From contig QFQW01000127.1 in NCBI GenBank assembly GCA_003248755.1, positions 1 to 6,872 on the forward strand: 6,872 nucleotides of DNA, read 5' to 3'. Made by a program: the position numbers and the translations under genes. Source of the stretch: Chryseobacterium sp. (GTDB taxonomy: Bacteria; Bacteroidota; Bacteroidia; Flavobacteriales; Weeksellaceae). The notes below the pieces were generated by a model that saw nothing but the letters and a program-made list of their open reading frames with translations, searched no databases and had not been told where the DNA came from. Below are positions 6,554-6,872 of this stretch, piece by piece (the stretch's first letter is position 1; each line of letters begins with the position of its first letter).

Positions 6554-6636
6554 CGCAAAGGGCGCAAAGTTTTTATAATCTTATTGAAAATATTTTAAGG
6601 CCCGCAAAGGTGCTTCGCTCAACAAAGAACACAAAC
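6554..6636. repeat. CGCAAAG/CACAAAG units in 9-bp steps
   Basis: CGCAAAG occurs at 6554 and 6563, exactly 9 bp apart. After a degenerate AT-rich middle, CGCAAAG occurs again at 6603, followed by AACAAAG at 6621 and CACAAAC at 6630, the last two again 9 bp apart. The unit and its 9-bp step are the same as in the arms at 4996-5096, so this looks like a diverged or broken member of the same family. Confidence 0.6.
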
Positions 6637-6650
6637 CAAATAACAGTTAG

Positions 6651-6719
6651 TTTGTCATTCCGTAGGAATCTAAACAATTTACGTTAAATTCATTGCTGAG
6701 ATTCCTACGGAATGACAAA
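6651..6719. repeat. Perfect 21-bp inverted repeat with nested inner stem
   Basis: Bases 6651-6671 and 6699-6719 are exact reverse complements (arm begins TTTGTCATTCCGTAGGAA). The 27-base loop holds a second stem, AATTTA (6676-6681) and TAAATT (6685-6690), around a 3-base turn. The whole 69-bp element is therefore one extended hairpin. It resembles a small palindromic intergenic repeat; a terminator for a gene right of the window is an alternative. Confidence 0.85.
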
Positions 6720-6736
6720 AATGCTGTTGGTTTTAA

Positions 6737-6858
6737 CGCGCCCCGGCTTGAACGGAGCTCTTTTTCTGTCGTTGCGATTGACCAATAGTTCAACAGATTG
6801 CTTCACTTTGTTCGCAATGACAGAAAAAAGCGGGAGTGGAAGACGGATAAAGGCGCCC
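6737..6858. repeat. Composite repeat: GTCATTGCGA-type inverted repeat inside GC-rich ends
   Basis: The inner arms are 6760-6777 (CTTTTTCTGTCGTTGCGA) and 6812-6830, which pair with one extra base and one G-T change. The right half, read on the minus strand, gives GTCATTGCGAACAAAG followed by TGAAGCAATCT, the style of the widespread GTCATTGCGA...GAAGCAATC intergenic repeat of many bacteria. Outside it lie GC-rich flanks with GCGCCCCGGCTTGAACGGAG at 6738-6757 and, at the other end, GCGGGAGTGG through GGCGCC (6830-6857). The flanks do not pair well with each other but are much more GC-rich than the surroundings. Confidence 0.65.
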
Positions 6859-6872
6859 AAATAAATATTTTA

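Larger units (their letters stand above)
6539..6872. other. Repeat-rich intergenic region upstream of the ABC gene
   Basis: This stretch of 334 bp contains no gene I can support on either strand. It is almost fully occupied by three different small repeats, listed separately. The promoter of the ABC gene should lie here. On the minus strand the CGCAAAG units at 6554-6569 read CTTTGCG, which partly resembles the TAnnTTTG(C) promoter element, for example AAACTTTGC ending at 6565, but I see no matching -33 box. Confidence 0.6.

Noticed and set aside
4996..6858. CRISPR array
   Set aside because: The repeated units are 7-9 bp with 9- or 12-bp steps or are inverted repeats. There are no 24-40 bp direct repeats with unique spacers and no cas genes.

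Overview
The window looks like chromosomal DNA of a Flavobacteriia-type Bacteroidetes, most like Chryseobacterium and its relatives. The grounds are the AT-rich sequence, A-rich leaders in place of strong Shine-Dalgarno sites, promoter-like TTTG motifs, a DUF2147 protein with a signal peptide ending SFAQ, and the style of the intergenic repeats. This is inferred from composition and protein style; there is no rRNA or other marker. All recognised genes lie on the minus strand, so transcription runs from high to low coordinates.

Right part (4977-6872). The right end (6539-6872) has no gene and is packed with three kinds of small repeat: CGCAAAG/CACAAAG units in 9-bp steps, a perfect 21-bp inverted repeat with a nested inner stem, and a GTCATTGCGA-type inverted repeat enclosed in GC-rich ends. 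Next comes a 480-residue protein with two ABC ATPase domains, of the ModF/PhrA type. One of its two predicted ATP sites keeps every catalytic motif and the other has lost them. The gap after it is filled by a head-to-head pair of CACAAAG repeats that could form a stem of about 40 bp.

Middle (2821-4977). ilvA (threonine ammonia-lyase with one C-terminal ACT-like domain) and a pirin-family gene each stand alone, and each is followed by a clear hairpin terminator. Their intergenic spaces are about 120-130 bp.

Left part (1-2628). Five tightly spaced genes probably form one operon: a short-chain dehydrogenase/reductase, a secreted DUF2147 protein, a 64-residue unrecognised membrane protein, a DoxX-like membrane protein, and an AraC-family regulator that runs off the left edge before its DNA-binding domain. 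The gaps are 5, 17, 7 and 5 bp. Upstream, a 9-bp direct repeat spaced 21 bp apart, next to a promoter-like motif, is a candidate site for the operon's own AraC-type regulator.

I found no CRISPR array, tRNA, rRNA, transposase, or recognisable defence or secretion system. The points most worth following are the asymmetric ABC protein, the precisely phased intergenic repeats, and the possible self-regulated SDR/AraC operon.
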